A DNA stretch of 64,000 bases from Streptomyces scabiei 87.22 (GCF_000091305.1 NC_013929.1:4588001-4652000); one strand, 5' to 3'; positions 18,619-27,563 are shown, numbered from the stretch's first letter. Notes: generated by a model not told the origin, from the sequence alone. Translations and numbers: made by a program.

Positions 18619-18653
18619 CTCGGCCCGGCGCCCGGTCAGGAGACCGGGCCGAG
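18619..18653 (-). terminator. hppA terminator hairpin
   Basis: Inverted repeat CTCGGCCCGG (18619-18628) / CCGGGCCGAG (18644-18653), starting six bases after the hppA stop codon on the minus strand. Confidence 0.75.
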
Positions 18654-18658
18654 GCCTT

Positions 18659-21064
18659 CTACGAAACCACCGCCGGGTCCGCCGAATTGGCCACCCGCTC
18701 GGCGTTGCCCTCGTCGCCCACGGCGATCCCGCGCCGCTTGGACACGTACACCGCCCCGACGATCACGGCGATCGAGACCACCGCGATGGCGACGCGCAGC
18801 GCGACGCTCTTGTCCTCGCCGTAGCTGAACTGGACGACCGCGGGCGCGATGAGCAGCGCGACGAGGTTCATCACCTTCAGCAGCGGGTTGATGGCCGGTC
18901 CCGCCGTGTCCTTGAACGGGTCGCCCACGGTGTCGCCGATGACGGTCGCGGCGTGCGCCTCGCTGCCCTTGCCGCCGTGGTGGCCGTCCTCGACGAGCTT
19001 CTTGGCGTTGTCCCACGCACCACCGGAGTTGGCGAGGAACACCGCCATCAGCGTGCCCGTGCCGATCGCGCCCGCGAGATACGCCCCCAGCGCCCCGACG
19101 CCGAGCGTGAACCCGATCGCGATGGGTGCCATGACGGCGAGCAGACCGGGCGTGGCCAGCTCCCGCAGGGCGTCCTTGGTGCAGATGTCGACGACCCGGC
19201 CGTACTGCGGCTGCTCGGTGTAGTCCATGATCCCGGGCCGCTCGCGGAACTGCCGCCGCACCTCGTAGACCACCGAACCGGCCGACCGCGCGACCGCGTT
19301 GATCGCCAGCCCCGAGAAGAGGAAGACGACCGCGGCGCCCGCGACGAGCCCGACCAGGTTGTTGGGCTGCGAGATGTCCATCATCAGGTTCATGGGCGCG
19401 CCTTCGCCGGAGACCTTCTCGCCGACGTCGTTCGCGGCCGTGAGGATCGCGTCGCGGTACGAGCCGAACAGCGCGGCGGCCGCGAGGACGGCCGTGGCGA
19501 TGGCGATGCCCTTGGTGATGGCCTTGGTGGTGTTGCCGACGGCGTCCAGGTCGGTGAGCACCTGCGCGCCGGCGCCCTCGACGTCGCCGGACATCTCGGC
19601 GATGCCCTGCGCGTTGTCGGAGACCGGCCCGAAGGTGTCCATGGCGACGATGACGCCGACCGTGGTGAGCAGGCCGGTGCCGGCCAGCGCCACCGCGAAC
19701 AGCGCGAGCATGATCGACGTACCGCCGAGCAGGAACGCCCCGTAGACGCCGAGCCCGATCAACAGCGCGGTGTAGACAGCCGATTCGAGTCCGATGGAGA
19801 TGCCGGCGAGGACGACCGTGGCCGCGCCGGTGAGCGAACTCTTGCCGATGTCCTTCACGGGACGCCGGGTGGTCTCGGTGAAGTAGCCGGTCAGCTGCTG
19901 GATCAGCGCGGCCAGCACGATGCCGATGGCCACCGCGAGGACGGCGAGGACCCTTGGATCGCCGTCGTGGCCCGCGATCGCCGTGTCCGTGACGCCTTCG
20001 AGGTCGGCGTACGAGGACGGCAGGTAGGCGTAGACGGCGACGGCGACGAGGACCAGCGAGATCACCGCGGAGATGAAGAAGCCGCGGTTGATGGCCGACA
20101 TTCCGCTGCGGTCGCTGCGGCGGGGTGCCACCGCGAAGATGCCGACCATCGCGGTGAGCACGCCGATCGCGGGAACGATCAGCGGGAACGCGAGCCCGGA
20201 GTCGCCGAACGCGGCCTTCCCGAGGATCAGCGCGGCGACGAGGGTCACGGCGTACGACTCGAAGAGGTCCGCCGCCATGCCCGCGCAGTCGCCGACGTTG
20301 TCGCCCACGTTGTCGGCGATGGTCGCGGCATTGCGCGGGTCGTCCTCCGGAATGCCCTGCTCAACCTTGCCGACCAGGTCGGCGCCGACGTCGGCGGCCT
20401 TGGTGAAGATGCCGCCGCCGACACGCATGAACATGGCGATGAGGGCGGCCCCGAGACCGAAGCCCTCCAGCACCTTGGGCGCGTCGGCCGCGTACACGAG
20501 GACCACGGAGGCTGCCCCGAGGAGCCCGAGGCCCACGGTGAACATCCCGACGACGCCGCCGGTGCGAAATGCGATCTTCATCGCCTTGTGCGAGACGGCG
20601 GTGAGATCCTTTTCCGGTTCTCCTTCCGCCGGTGTCGCTTCCCGGGCCGCCGCGGCGACGCGCACATTGCTGCGCACGGCGAGCCACATACCGATATAGC
20701 CGGTGGCCGCCGAGAACGCCGCGCCGATCAAGAAGAAGACCGAGCGGCCGGCGCGCTGATTCCAGTCGTCCGCGGGCAGCAACAGCAGCAGGAAGAACAC
20801 GACCACGGCGAATACACCGAGCGTGCGCAACTGCCGGGCCAGATAGGCGTTGGCGCCTTCCTGGATCGCCGTCGCGATCTTCTTCATGCTGTCGGTGCCC
20901 TCGCCCGCTGCGAGCACCTGGCGTACCAGGACCCCGGCGACGGCGAGCGCGGCCAGGGCGACGAAGCCGATCACCAGAACGATGATCCGGTTGTCGTCGG
21001 TCAGTACCGCGGCTGCGAAGTCCGTGGTCTGGTCAAACCTTTGAGGGGTAGAAAGCCCCGCCAT
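18659..21064 (-). CDS. hppA: Membrane-bound proton-translocating pyrophosphatase
   Basis: 801 residues from ATG 21064 with about 16 hydrophobic helices. It hydrolyses pyrophosphate and pumps protons. Substrate-site motif GGGIFTKAADVGADLVGKVE is present, as are DNVGDNVGDCAGMAADLFES and DTVGDPFKDTAGPAINPL. The sequence GNTTKA carries Lys where K+-dependent enzymes have Ala, so it belongs to the K+-independent class. Length is normal for bacteria. Two hairpins follow the gene. It salvages energy from pyrophosphate made in biosynthesis. Confidence 0.96.
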   Translation of the reverse strand: MAGLSTPQRFDQTTDFAAAVLTDDNRIIVLVIGFVALAALAVAGVLVRQVLAAGEGTDSMKKIATAIQEGANAYLARQLRTLGVFAVVVFFLLLLLPADDWNQRAGRSVFFLIGAAFSAATGYIGMWLAVRSNVRVAAAAREATPAEGEPEKDLTAVSHKAMKIAFRTGGVVGMFTVGLGLLGAASVVLVYAADAPKVLEGFGLGAALIAMFMRVGGGIFTKAADVGADLVGKVEQGIPEDDPRNAATIADNVGDNVGDCAGMAADLFESYAVTLVAALILGKAAFGDSGLAFPLIVPAIGVLTAMVGIFAVAPRRSDRSGMSAINRGFFISAVISLVLVAVAVYAYLPSSYADLEGVTDTAIAGHDGDPRVLAVLAVAIGIVLAALIQQLTGYFTETTRRPVKDIGKSSLTGAATVVLAGISIGLESAVYTALLIGLGVYGAFLLGGTSIMLALFAVALAGTGLLTTVGVIVAMDTFGPVSDNAQGIAEMSGDVEGAGAQVLTDLDAVGNTTKAITKGIAIATAVLAAAALFGSYRDAILTAANDVGEKVSGEGAPMNLMMDISQPNNLVGLVAGAAVVFLFSGLAINAVARSAGSVVYEVRRQFRERPGIMDYTEQPQYGRVVDICTKDALRELATPGLLAVMAPIAIGFTLGVGALGAYLAGAIGTGTLMAVFLANSGGAWDNAKKLVEDGHHGGKGSEAHAATVIGDTVGDPFKDTAGPAINPLLKVMNLVALLIAPAVVQFSYGEDKSVALRVAIAVVSIAVIVGAVYVSKRRGIAVGDEGNAERVANSADPAVVS

Positions 21065-21311
21065 TCGTCCTCCTTGACGCTTGGGCTGAGCTCAAGATGT
21101 GGACGGATTGTAGGGAGGAGATCCCGATCAAAACAGTGCACGGCAAGCGGAATTGGTCTTCACATGCCCGCCAGCAAATGATCCGCGCGCGACCACGCTA
21201 CTCGAAAGAAGTAACGCCTCAAAGGCATTGACGCTTGATCAATTATCGCGTGAATGATCGTGAATTCCTTCACGAATTCCGGTGTTCCGATGAACGGTGA
21301 TCGGAATAAAA
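21065..21311. other. hppA upstream region
   Basis: Non-coding, AT-richer than its surroundings (for example TGACGCTTGATCAATTATCG). Near 21,260-21,280 CGTGAATTCC/TTCACGAATTC gives a short inverted and direct repeat that could be an operator. No ORF is supported. Confidence 0.4.
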
Positions 21312-21349
21312 GCCGGAAAAAAGCGAAGGGCCCTGCTCAGCAGGGCCCT
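21312..21349 (-). terminator. Terminator of bldG/anti-sigma operon
   Basis: Perfect 11-bp stem AGGGCCCTGCT (21327-21337) / AGCAGGGCCCT (21339-21349). Read on the minus strand it is followed by TCGCTTTTTTCC, so a genuine U-tract intrinsic terminator ends the transcript of the anti-sigma gene. Confidence 0.9.
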
Positions 21350-21397
21350 CGGCGGTATTACTTGAAGTTGAGAAGATCGGAGCGGTCGAAGGAACGA

Positions 21398-21832
21398 TCA
21401 GGGCAGTACGACGACCGACGGTGTCGTCGGCCAGGTCATGCGGATCAGTCCGCCGTGCTCCCCCGCCGAGACCTCGACGTCGTCGACGAGACCACTGATC
21501 ACCGCGAGGCCCATGTCGTCCTCCTCGATGTCAGCGTCCACGTCACCACCGGCGCCCGACGACTTGTCACCGGGCACGGCGTGCGGTGCCTCGTCCCCGA
21601 CCTCGATGGAGAACTGCTTCTCCTCCTCGATCAGCGACACCTGCACCGGCGCCGAGATACCGCCGCTCTGATGGAGTCCGACGGCACGGGTGCACGCCTC
21701 GCCGACGGCCAGCCTGACCTCGTCGAGAACGGCCTCGTCCACTCCGGCCCTGCGCGCCACCGCTGCCGCCACCAGTCGGGCGGTCCTGACGTGCTCGGGC
21801 AGCGCGCTGAAGCGGAGTTCAACGGTGGCCAT
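21398..21832 (-). CDS. Anti-sigma factor, RsbW/SpoIIAB-type ATP-binding kinase
   Basis: 144 residues from ATG 21832. GHKL-type ATPase fold: N-box region LDEVRLAVGEACTRAVGLH, then IEVGDEAP and a glycine motif DDMGLAVISGLVDDVEV. An acidic insertion (DKSSGAGGDVDADIEEDD) lies in the lid region. It follows bldG by 106 bp and the pair is terminated together. In S. coelicolor this neighbour (SCO3548) is the partner anti-sigma factor that BldG counteracts, controlling development, antibiotic production and stress sigma factors. Confidence 0.9.
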   Translation of the reverse strand: MATVELRFSALPEHVRTARLVAAAVARRAGVDEAVLDEVRLAVGEACTRAVGLHQSGGISAPVQVSLIEEEKQFSIEVGDEAPHAVPGDKSSGAGGDVDADIEEDDMGLAVISGLVDDVEVSAGEHGGLIRMTWPTTPSVVVLP

Positions 21833-21938
21833 GCATCCCCCTCGGAACTACGGGCGTGCGGTCGGAGGGCCGGGCCCACGGGCCCGGTCCCCCTCACTTG
21901 TCTCTTGCCGTACCGGGCGCCGGCCCGGACGGGCGCGA

Positions 21939-22280
21939 TCAGTCGGTGGCCGCCACCGCTTCGTCGACCGAGGTGTGAATCGGGAACACCTTGGTCAGAC
22001 CGGTGATGCGGAAGATCTTCAAAATCCGCTCCTGGTTGCACACCAGCCGCAGCGAGCCCTCATGGGCCCGTACGCGCTTCAGGCCGCCCACCAGCACGCC
22101 GAGCCCGGTGGAGTCGAGGAAGTCGACGCCCTCCATGTCGACGACGAGGTGGAAACTCCCGTCGTTGACCAGCTCGACCAGCTGCTCACGCAGCTTGGGC
22201 GCGGTATAAACGTCGATTTCGCCACCGACCTCGACGACCGTACGATCGCCGACAGTACGGGTCGACAGGGACAGGTCCAC
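21939..22280 (-). CDS. bldG: Anti-sigma factor antagonist BldG
   Basis: 113 residues from ATG 22280. STAS domain with the phosphorylatable serine in motif DFLDSTGLGVLVGG (about residue 57). The sequence is essentially the conserved Streptomyces BldG. Unphosphorylated BldG binds its anti-sigma partners and frees sigma factors; it is needed for aerial mycelium and antibiotics. It is divergent from the helicase gene, with 83 bp between them, and is followed by its anti-sigma partner. Confidence 0.96.
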   Translation of the reverse strand: MDLSLSTRTVGDRTVVEVGGEIDVYTAPKLREQLVELVNDGSFHLVVDMEGVDFLDSTGLGVLVGGLKRVRAHEGSLRLVCNQERILKIFRITGLTKVFPIHTSVDEAVAATD

Positions 22281-22363
22281 GGATCCTCCAGCACCTTGCT
22301 ATCGAGCGTTCGCCCCTCGGGACACCTCGGCTTGAAAGCCCCCGGGACGGTTCGCCAGCCGCG

Positions 22364-24838
22364 ATGGCATTCAATCACTTACCGGCAGGCGTGCACGACG
22401 CCTTGGCTCCATTGTCCGTCACGCCGGTGACACACTCGATGCCGATGGCCAAGAATCACCGATCCGATCGATCCCCGACGGACACCGCTTCCAGCCCCTC
22501 GCCGGGCACAGTCCTGGACCGGCTCGCCTCGGGGCCGAGCCGGGCTTCGCGCATCACTCATACGGAGCATGTGCCCCCACGTGCGGGCCGCCATGCCGTC
22601 TGGCCCGACCGGATCCGGCCGGAAGTGCTCGCCGCCGTCCAGGCCGCCGGAATCGAACACCCCTGGGCCCACCAGGCACGCGTGGCCGAGCACGCGTTGG
22701 ACGGCGAGTCGGTCGTCGTCGCCACCGGCACCGCCTCGGGCAAGTCGCTGGCCTATCTCGTCCCGGTCCTGTCCCGCCTCCTGGACGGCTCCGAGGCCCC
22801 CAACGGCCGCGGCGCCACGGCGCTCTACCTGGCGCCCACCAAGGCTCTCGCGGCTGATCAGCGCCGCTCTGTGAAGGAATTTTCACAACCTCTGGGAAAC
22901 GCCGTCCGCCCGGCCGTGTACGACGGCGACACCCCCGTCGAGGAACGCGAATGGGTGCGCCAGTACGCCAACTACGTCCTCACCAACCCCGACATGCTCC
23001 ACCGCGGCATCCTCCCGTCCCACCCCCGCTGGTCCTCCTTCCTGCGCGCCCTGAAGTACGTCGTCATCGACGAGTGCCACACCTACCGGGGCGTCTTCGG
23101 CTCCCACGTCGCCCACGTCCTGCGCCGCCTGCGGCGTCTGTGCGCCCGTTACGGCGCCGAGCCCGTCTTCCTGCTGGCCTCGGCCACCGCCGCCGAGCCC
23201 TCGGTCGCCGCGCGCCGCCTCACCGGTCTCCCGGTCACCGAGGTCGCGGACGACGCCTCACCCCGCGGTGAACTGGTGTTCGCCCTCTGGGAGCCCCCGC
23301 TCACGGAACTCCACGGCGAGAAGGGCGCGCCGGTGCGGCGCACCGCGACCGCGGAGACGGCCGACCTGCTGACCGACCTGGTCGTGCAGGGCGTCCGCTC
23401 GGTAGCCTTCGTACGCTCCCGGCGCGGCGCCGAGCTCATCTCCGTGATCGCCCAGGAGCGCCTCGCGGAGGTCGACCGCTCCCTCGCCCGGCGCGTCGCC
23501 GCCTATCGCGGCGGCTACCTCCCCGAGGAACGCCGCGCCCTCGAACGCGCCCTTCACTCCGGCGAGCTCCTCGGCCTCGCCGCCACCACCGCCCTCGAAC
23601 TCGGCATCGACATCTCCGGCCTGGACGCCGTCCTCATCGCCGGCTACCCGGGCACCCGCGCCTCCCTGTGGCAGCAGGCCGGCCGCGCCGGACGCGCCGG
23701 CCAGGGCGCCCTCGCCGTCCTCGTCGCCCGCGACGACCCGCTGGACACCTTCCTGGTCCATCACCCCGAGGCCCTGTTCGACCAACCGGTGGAATCGACC
23801 GTCCTCGACCCCGACAACCCCTACGTCCTCGCCCCCCATCTCTGCGCCGCCGCCGCGGAACTCCCCCTCACGGACGAGGACCTCCCCCTGTTCGGACCCG
23901 CCTGCGAGGAACTGCTGCCGCAGCTGGAGGCCGCGAAACTGCTCCGCCGCCGCGCCAAGGCCTGGCACTGGACCCGCCGCGAGCGGGCCGCCGACCTCGC
24001 CGACATCCGGGGCCAGGGCGGCCGGCCCGTCCAGGTCGTCGAGACCGGCACCGGCCGGCTCCTCGGCACGGTCGACGCGGGCGCCGCCCACACCACCGTG
24101 CACGAGGGCGCGGTCCACCTGCACCAGGGCCGTACGTACCTGGTGCGCGAACTGGACCTGGACGACTCCGTCGCCCTCGTCGAACAGGCCGACCCGCCCT
24201 ACTCGACCGTCGCCCGCGACACCACCGCCATCTCCGTCCTGGAGACGGACACCGAAGTCCCCTGGGGCGACGGCCGCTTGTGCTACGGCTCCGTCGAAGT
24301 CACCAACCAGGTCGTCTCCTTCCTCCGTCGACGCCTCATCACCGGTGAGGTGCTCGGCGAGTCCAAGCTCGACCTCCCTCCCCGTACGCTGCGCACCCGC
24401 GCGGTCTGGTGGACCGTCACCGAGGACCAGCTCGACGCGGCCCGCATCAACCCCGAGATCCTCGGCGGCGCCCTCCACGCGGCCGAACACGCCTCGATCG
24501 GCATGCTGCCGCTCTTCGCAACCTGCGACCGCTGGGACATCGGCGGCGTCTCCGTCCCGCTCCACCCGGACACCCTGCTGCCGACCGTCTTCGTCTACGA
24601 CGGCCATCCGGGCGGCGCGGGCTTCGCCGAGCGCGCCTTCCACACCGCACGCGCCTGGCTCACCGCCACCCGCCAGGCCATCGCCTCCTGCGAGTGCGAC
24701 GCCGGCTGCCCGTCCTGCATCCAGTCCCCCAAGTGCGGCAACGGCAACGACCCGCTGCACAAACGGGGCGCCGTACGCCTGCTGACCGAACTGCTCCGGG
24801 CTGCCCCCGACACTCCGTCGGCGGACCGGACGCCCTGA
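22364..24838 (+). CDS. DEAD/DEAH-box helicase with DUF1998-type C-terminus
   Basis: 824 residues from ATG 22364 (start uncertain; MAKNHRSD at 22,448 is an alternative). Superfamily 2 helicase: motif I TGTASGKSLAY, Ia APTKALAADQ, motif II DECH (VVIDECHTYRG), III SATAAEP, VI QQAGRAGRAGQ. The C-terminal DUF1998-like region has a four-cysteine cluster (CECDAGCPSCIQSPKCGNGN). It is related to Hrq1/Rv3649-type helicases in DNA repair. In Mycobacterium the homologue also lies beside the Tad cluster. It converges with the TadE genes. Confidence 0.93.
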   Translation: MAFNHLPAGVHDALAPLSVTPVTHSMPMAKNHRSDRSPTDTASSPSPGTVLDRLASGPSRASRITHTEHVPPRAGRHAVWPDRIRPEVLAAVQAAGIEHPWAHQARVAEHALDGESVVVATGTASGKSLAYLVPVLSRLLDGSEAPNGRGATALYLAPTKALAADQRRSVKEFSQPLGNAVRPAVYDGDTPVEEREWVRQYANYVLTNPDMLHRGILPSHPRWSSFLRALKYVVIDECHTYRGVFGSHVAHVLRRLRRLCARYGAEPVFLLASATAAEPSVAARRLTGLPVTEVADDASPRGELVFALWEPPLTELHGEKGAPVRRTATAETADLLTDLVVQGVRSVAFVRSRRGAELISVIAQERLAEVDRSLARRVAAYRGGYLPEERRALERALHSGELLGLAATTALELGIDISGLDAVLIAGYPGTRASLWQQAGRAGRAGQGALAVLVARDDPLDTFLVHHPEALFDQPVESTVLDPDNPYVLAPHLCAAAAELPLTDEDLPLFGPACEELLPQLEAAKLLRRRAKAWHWTRRERAADLADIRGQGGRPVQVVETGTGRLLGTVDAGAAHTTVHEGAVHLHQGRTYLVRELDLDDSVALVEQADPPYSTVARDTTAISVLETDTEVPWGDGRLCYGSVEVTNQVVSFLRRRLITGEVLGESKLDLPPRTLRTRAVWWTVTEDQLDAARINPEILGGALHAAEHASIGMLPLFATCDRWDIGGVSVPLHPDTLLPTVFVYDGHPGGAGFAERAFHTARAWLTATRQAIASCECDAGCPSCIQSPKCGNGNDPLHKRGAVRLLTELLRAAPDTPSADRTP

Positions 24839-24875
24839 GGCGCCGGGCGGGTTCCCGGGCCCGGGTTCCGGGTCG

Positions 24876-24896
24876 ACCCGGGTCACGGACCCGGGT
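24876..24896. terminator. Convergent terminator hairpin
   Basis: ACCCGGGTC (24876-24884) and GACCCGGGT (24888-24896) form a perfect 9-bp stem with a 3-base loop between the convergent helicase and TadE-like genes. Further CCCGGGCCCGGG self-complementarity lies just upstream. Likely bidirectional. Confidence 0.6.
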
Positions 24897-25033
24897 GGGT
24901 TACGGCACCTGACGACTCGGGGCCGTGGCTGCCCGCAGGCCGCCGCCGTGTGGGTGACCGCACAGGTTTCCCGGTCCCGCCCTGCGCGGTGGCCTGTACG
25001 ACCCTTCAGCGGCTCTCCAGAGGCCCTCCAGCC

Positions 25034-25570
25034 CTACCCCGAGGCTCTCGGGCCCGATGGGACCGGTGAGCCGGGTGCGACCGGTGGGCCCGCCCTGGCC
25101 CTGGCCTCGGCGGTGAGGGGCCCCAGGTCCGAGACCGCCGTGACGTCCGAGATCTCCCCCTCGACCTCGCACCGCACGAGTCCGCCGCCCTGCGCCCTCG
25201 CCACCCGCCGCGCCGTCGCACAGGCCCCCGCGCTGCCCTTCATCCAGTGATCGGCGGCGGCGAGGGCCGCGAGGTCGGCCGCCGCGGCCGCCTGATGCCG
25301 GATCACCACGGCCTGCCCCAGCATGAGTACGGCACCGAAGACGGCACACAGCGCGGCGATCGCACCGACCGCCCAGACGGTCGCGGATCCTCTGTCCGAC
25401 CGGACCGACCTGGCTGACCGAACCGACCGGACCGATCTGGCCGGCCTGGGCGGACAACCCGACCTGGCTGACCTGGCTGACCTGGCCGACCCGGCCGGAC
25501 AGCCCGGCCTGATCGACCGGTCCGGCCAAGCGGGCCGGGACCGCCCGTAGAGCCACGAGGACGTGCTCAC
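25034..25570 (-). CDS. TadE-like pilus-assembly protein (Rv3654c type)
   Basis: 178 residues from GTG 25570, overlapping the upstream tadE stop by GTGA. Residues 1-58 are low complexity (repeats of RSARS and RSVRS from a 9-bp DNA repeat). Then DRGSATVWAVGAIAALC opens a single membrane helix of pilin/TadE type, followed by an Ala-rich helix HQAAAAADLAALAAADH and an extracytoplasmic domain with two cysteines. This is the Rv3654c position of the actinobacterial Tad operon. The insertion at 26,080 separates it from tadA-C. Confidence 0.8.
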   Translation of the reverse strand: MSTSSWLYGRSRPAWPDRSIRPGCPAGSARSARSARSGCPPRPARSVRSVRSARSVRSDRGSATVWAVGAIAALCAVFGAVLMLGQAVVIRHQAAAAADLAALAAADHWMKGSAGACATARRVARAQGGGLVRCEVEGEISDVTAVSDLGPLTAEARARAGPPVAPGSPVPSGPRASG

Positions 25571-25983
25571 CCGGCCCTCACCCCCTCCGTGCCGGCCGCC
25601 CCCACCGTCTCCTCCGCCAGCGCCACAGCCGCATGGCTCACGTCGATGCCCAGCCCGTCCGGCCCCGGCACCGGGGCCGAGACCATGACCCGGACGAGGT
25701 CACCCTCCCGGCTCACGGTCACCTCCGCCCCGTCCGGCGCCGTGTGCCGCGCGGTCGCCACGACCGTGGCCGACGGGTCCTGCCGGGCTGCCGACCGCGC
25801 GCCGGCCCGGGCGGCGTCCACGACCTGGATCTGCGCGCAGGCGGCGAACAGTCCCCACACGAGCGCCGTCGCGACCAGCACCATCCCGGGGAGGACCATG
25901 GCCGCCTCGGCCGTCACGAACCCGCCGTCGCCGCCCAGCGCCCCGCCTCGCCCCCGCCCGGCGCGCCGCTCAGACCCCGCCAT
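25567..25983 (-). CDS. TadE family pseudopilin-like protein (Rv3655c type)
   Basis: 138 residues from ATG 25983; the ATG lies inside the last codons of the pilin 3' fragment (stop at 25970), an overlap typical of this operon. After a Gly/Arg-rich start, GGFVTAEAAMVLPGMVLVA marks the TadE signal: a Gly-Phe processing-type motif, a Glu at position 5-6 and a hydrophobic helix. The rest is a small extracytoplasmic domain. It should be a minor pilin. Because a mobile element now lies upstream, expression from the original operon promoter is probably lost. Confidence 0.85.
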   Translation of the reverse strand: MAGSERRAGRGRGGALGGDGGFVTAEAAMVLPGMVLVATALVWGLFAACAQIQVVDAARAGARSAARQDPSATVVATARHTAPDGAEVTVSREGDLVRVMVSAPVPGPDGLGIDVSHAAVALAEETVGAAGTEGVRAG

Positions 25984-26073
25984 TGAGGGCCCGCCCGACG
26001 ATCTGCTGCAACTCCTCCTGGACCTGCCCGCTGGTCACCACCTTGTAGAGCACCGCAGCGAAGGCCACCGCCG
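25970..26073 (-). pseudogene. Tad major pilin (DUF4244), 3' fragment
   Basis: The minus strand reads AVAFAAVLYKVVTSGQVQEE then LQQIVGRALNGGV and a stop at 25970-25972. This is the C-terminal half of the short Flp-like pilin family DUF4244 (Rv3656c type). No start codon is present; upstream the sequence changes at 26,073/26,080 to the mobile element. The matching 5' half is at 49,200-49,401. Six bases (GGACAC, 26074-26079) between this fragment and the element belong to neither reading frame. Confidence 0.88.
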
Positions 26074-26079
26074 GGACAC

Positions 26080-26138
26080 TTATCTAGTGCTGTCAAGTGT
26101 CTCTACAGGTCAACTTATTGGAGAGGCGTAAGGCAAGT
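26080..26138. repeat. Element left end with subterminal repeat
   Basis: Begins TTATCTAGTG. GACACTT (26075-26081) is answered by AAGTGTC (26095-26101) as a short inverted repeat. GTAAGGCAAGT at 26128-26138 is repeated in inverted orientation at the right end. These are likely recombinase binding sites. Confidence 0.65.
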
Positions 26139-26910
26139 TAGGCATGTGGGTCTGCCCACGAGAACGGACAGCACTCGCGAGATGGAGGGGCGCCGAGGGC
26201 ACCTGCCGCGACGAGCCCGTCGTGGTCCAGCGCCCCGAACCGGAGCACGAGGCACCGGCCGTCGAAGTCAGCGGACACGGAGTCGAGATGTGACGCACGA
26301 TCTGGAGGGCCCGCGTTGGCGGGGCCCTCCAGCATGGTGCCGATCGATCAGACGTACCGGTCGACGGGTTCGGCCGCGTACGTGCCGTCAGACAGTTGAA
26401 CGTTGGTCAGCTCGAACCGTTCCGGTCCTCGCCCTACGTCACGACGAATGATGGTCCCCGCCCGGCGGGTGGTGAGGTGCACAACCGGGCTCCCCGTCCG
26501 GGGCCGTGCTGTTGAGCAGGGTGTACCGGCGTGGGCGAGTCGCCAAGTGACCACTGCGCCCAGGCCTCGCCAACATCGTCGACGCCAAGCAGCATGACCG
26601 GCAGTCAACTTGATGGAGACGCTCCGGCAGTCGGTGCGTGAGGCACACACCGGCCGGGGCGAGTCCTAGGAACCTCCAGCTCGAAGGTGAGCAGAGTTCT
26701 TCCGCGCGAGGTACCGGTGTGGTTTGCCGCACATCAGGAGTGTCAGACCCACCCGGTAGGCTTCGCCGCTGCTCTTGGTCGGCAGCAGGCAGGACGCGTC
26801 TTTGGTCAGGCCCCGCAAACGACTGGTGGCGGCCCTAAGGAGCCGCCACTCTCACGTTTCGAATGTTCACTCGCTACCACATTCCCACAGCTCAGAGGCT
26901 ATCTCTACTG

Positions 26911-26950
26911 GTCGGGGCCCTCTGGGGAACCACCCCCGGAGGGCCCCGAC
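26911..26950. terminator. Strong GC-rich hairpin
   Basis: GTCGGGGCCCTC (26911-26922) pairs with GAGGGCCCCGAC (26939-26950); the interior GGGG/CCCC (26924-26927 and 26932-26935) extends the stem. It lies in non-coding sequence and may insulate the downstream genes from readthrough. Confidence 0.7.
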
Positions 26951-26958
26951 AAGCTGTC

Positions 26959-26985
26959 GCTGGACCGGCCAAGGCACAACTTCAG
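26959..26985 (+). repeat. 27-bp direct repeat, copy 1
   Basis: Starts GCTGGACCGGCCAAGG and ends CACAACTTCAG. Matches copy 2 at 27245-27271 except for one base. It contains the palindromic core ACCGGCC. Possible operator or promoter repeat. Confidence 0.7.
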
Positions 26986-27244
26986 CTCTGTTGAATGTAA
27001 CGGTGGACCCTGTAGATCCATTCCCTATTCTTCGGGGGTGTCGACTGCTACCCGCAAGTAATCCCCTTTTTCTAGGGAGAGTGCACTTGCGTGCTACCCG
27101 CTGTGGTGCAGGTCCGCGAATCCCTTGCCCAAGGGTGACATTTCCGCGACGCGGAGCCCGTGCTATATCCTGCTCGATCAAGAGCGGCCCCTTCTTTTGT
27201 CGACCTAACCACTCGGCCAGGGGTCCTCTTATGTGACTTATTCA

Positions 27245-27271
27245 GCTGGACCGGCCAAGACACAACTTCAG
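27245..27271 (+). repeat. 27-bp direct repeat, copy 2 (before membrane-protein gene)
   Basis: Same sequence as 26959-26985 with A for G at one position. It ends 13 bases before the ATG at 27285, overlapping the leader of the membrane-protein/Crp operon, so a regulatory role is plausible. Confidence 0.65.
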
Positions 27272-27284
27272 AAGGATCGAAGGA

Positions 27285-27563
27285 ATGGACTTCCTTACGG
27301 CTGCGGTCATGATCGTCGCGATCACCGCAGCGACCGCCGTACTCGTCGTCAAGACCCTGTCGTCCACGCCCGCGCGCATCGCGGCCGTCCTCGCCGCGGT
27401 AGCCGTGCTGTTCGCCGTCATCCCGCGCATCGTCGAGCCACTCTCCCCAGCGCAGCCGACGCCGACCACCACCGTGACCATGGCGCCCGCCGAGCCCGGC
27501 GGCACCGCCGCGCTTTCTCCGGGCGCCGAGCCGGGCACTGCCAACCAGGGGGGTGTCCTCTGA
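27285..27563 (+). CDS. Small membrane protein upstream of Crp-like regulator
   Basis: 92 residues from ATG 27285 with AAGGATCGAAGGA as ribosome site. Two hydrophobic helices: LTAAVMIVAITAATAVLVV and ARIAAVLAAVAVLFAVI. The C-terminal half is Pro/Thr/Gly-rich (PTPTTTVTMAPAEPGG). Its stop overlaps the ATG of the regulator gene (TGATG), so the two are translationally coupled. Function unknown; it could tether or signal to the regulator. Confidence 0.7.
   Translation: MDFLTAAVMIVAITAATAVLVVKTLSSTPARIAAVLAAVAVLFAVIPRIVEPLSPAQPTPTTTVTMAPAEPGGTAALSPGAEPGTANQGGVL

Larger units (their letters stand above)
26139..27284. other. Left accessory non-coding or relic region
   Basis: No convincing intact gene. 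Two minus-strand stretches have coding-like composition but no clear start: HLDSVSADFDGRCLVLRFG near 26,200-26,290 and GPERFELTNVQLSDGTYAAE ending at a stop at 26348. They may be C-terminal relics. The region also contains a strong hairpin (26911-26950) and one copy of a 27-bp direct repeat, with the second copy just before the next gene. Confidence 0.4.

Noticed and set aside
18374..21181. 935-codon plus-strand frame opposite hppA
   Set aside because: Shadow of hppA; His/Arg/Asp-rich with no domain.
21065..21311. Riboswitch upstream of hppA
   Set aside because: Short repeats are present but no recognisable riboswitch core or terminator arrangement.
24900..25556. 218-codon minus-strand frame
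   Set aside because: Overlaps the TadE-like gene in another frame and is Gly/Arg/Gln-rich without motifs.
26867..27181. 104-codon minus-strand ORF
   Set aside because: Crosses the strong hairpin and the direct repeat; composition not coding-like and no RBS.
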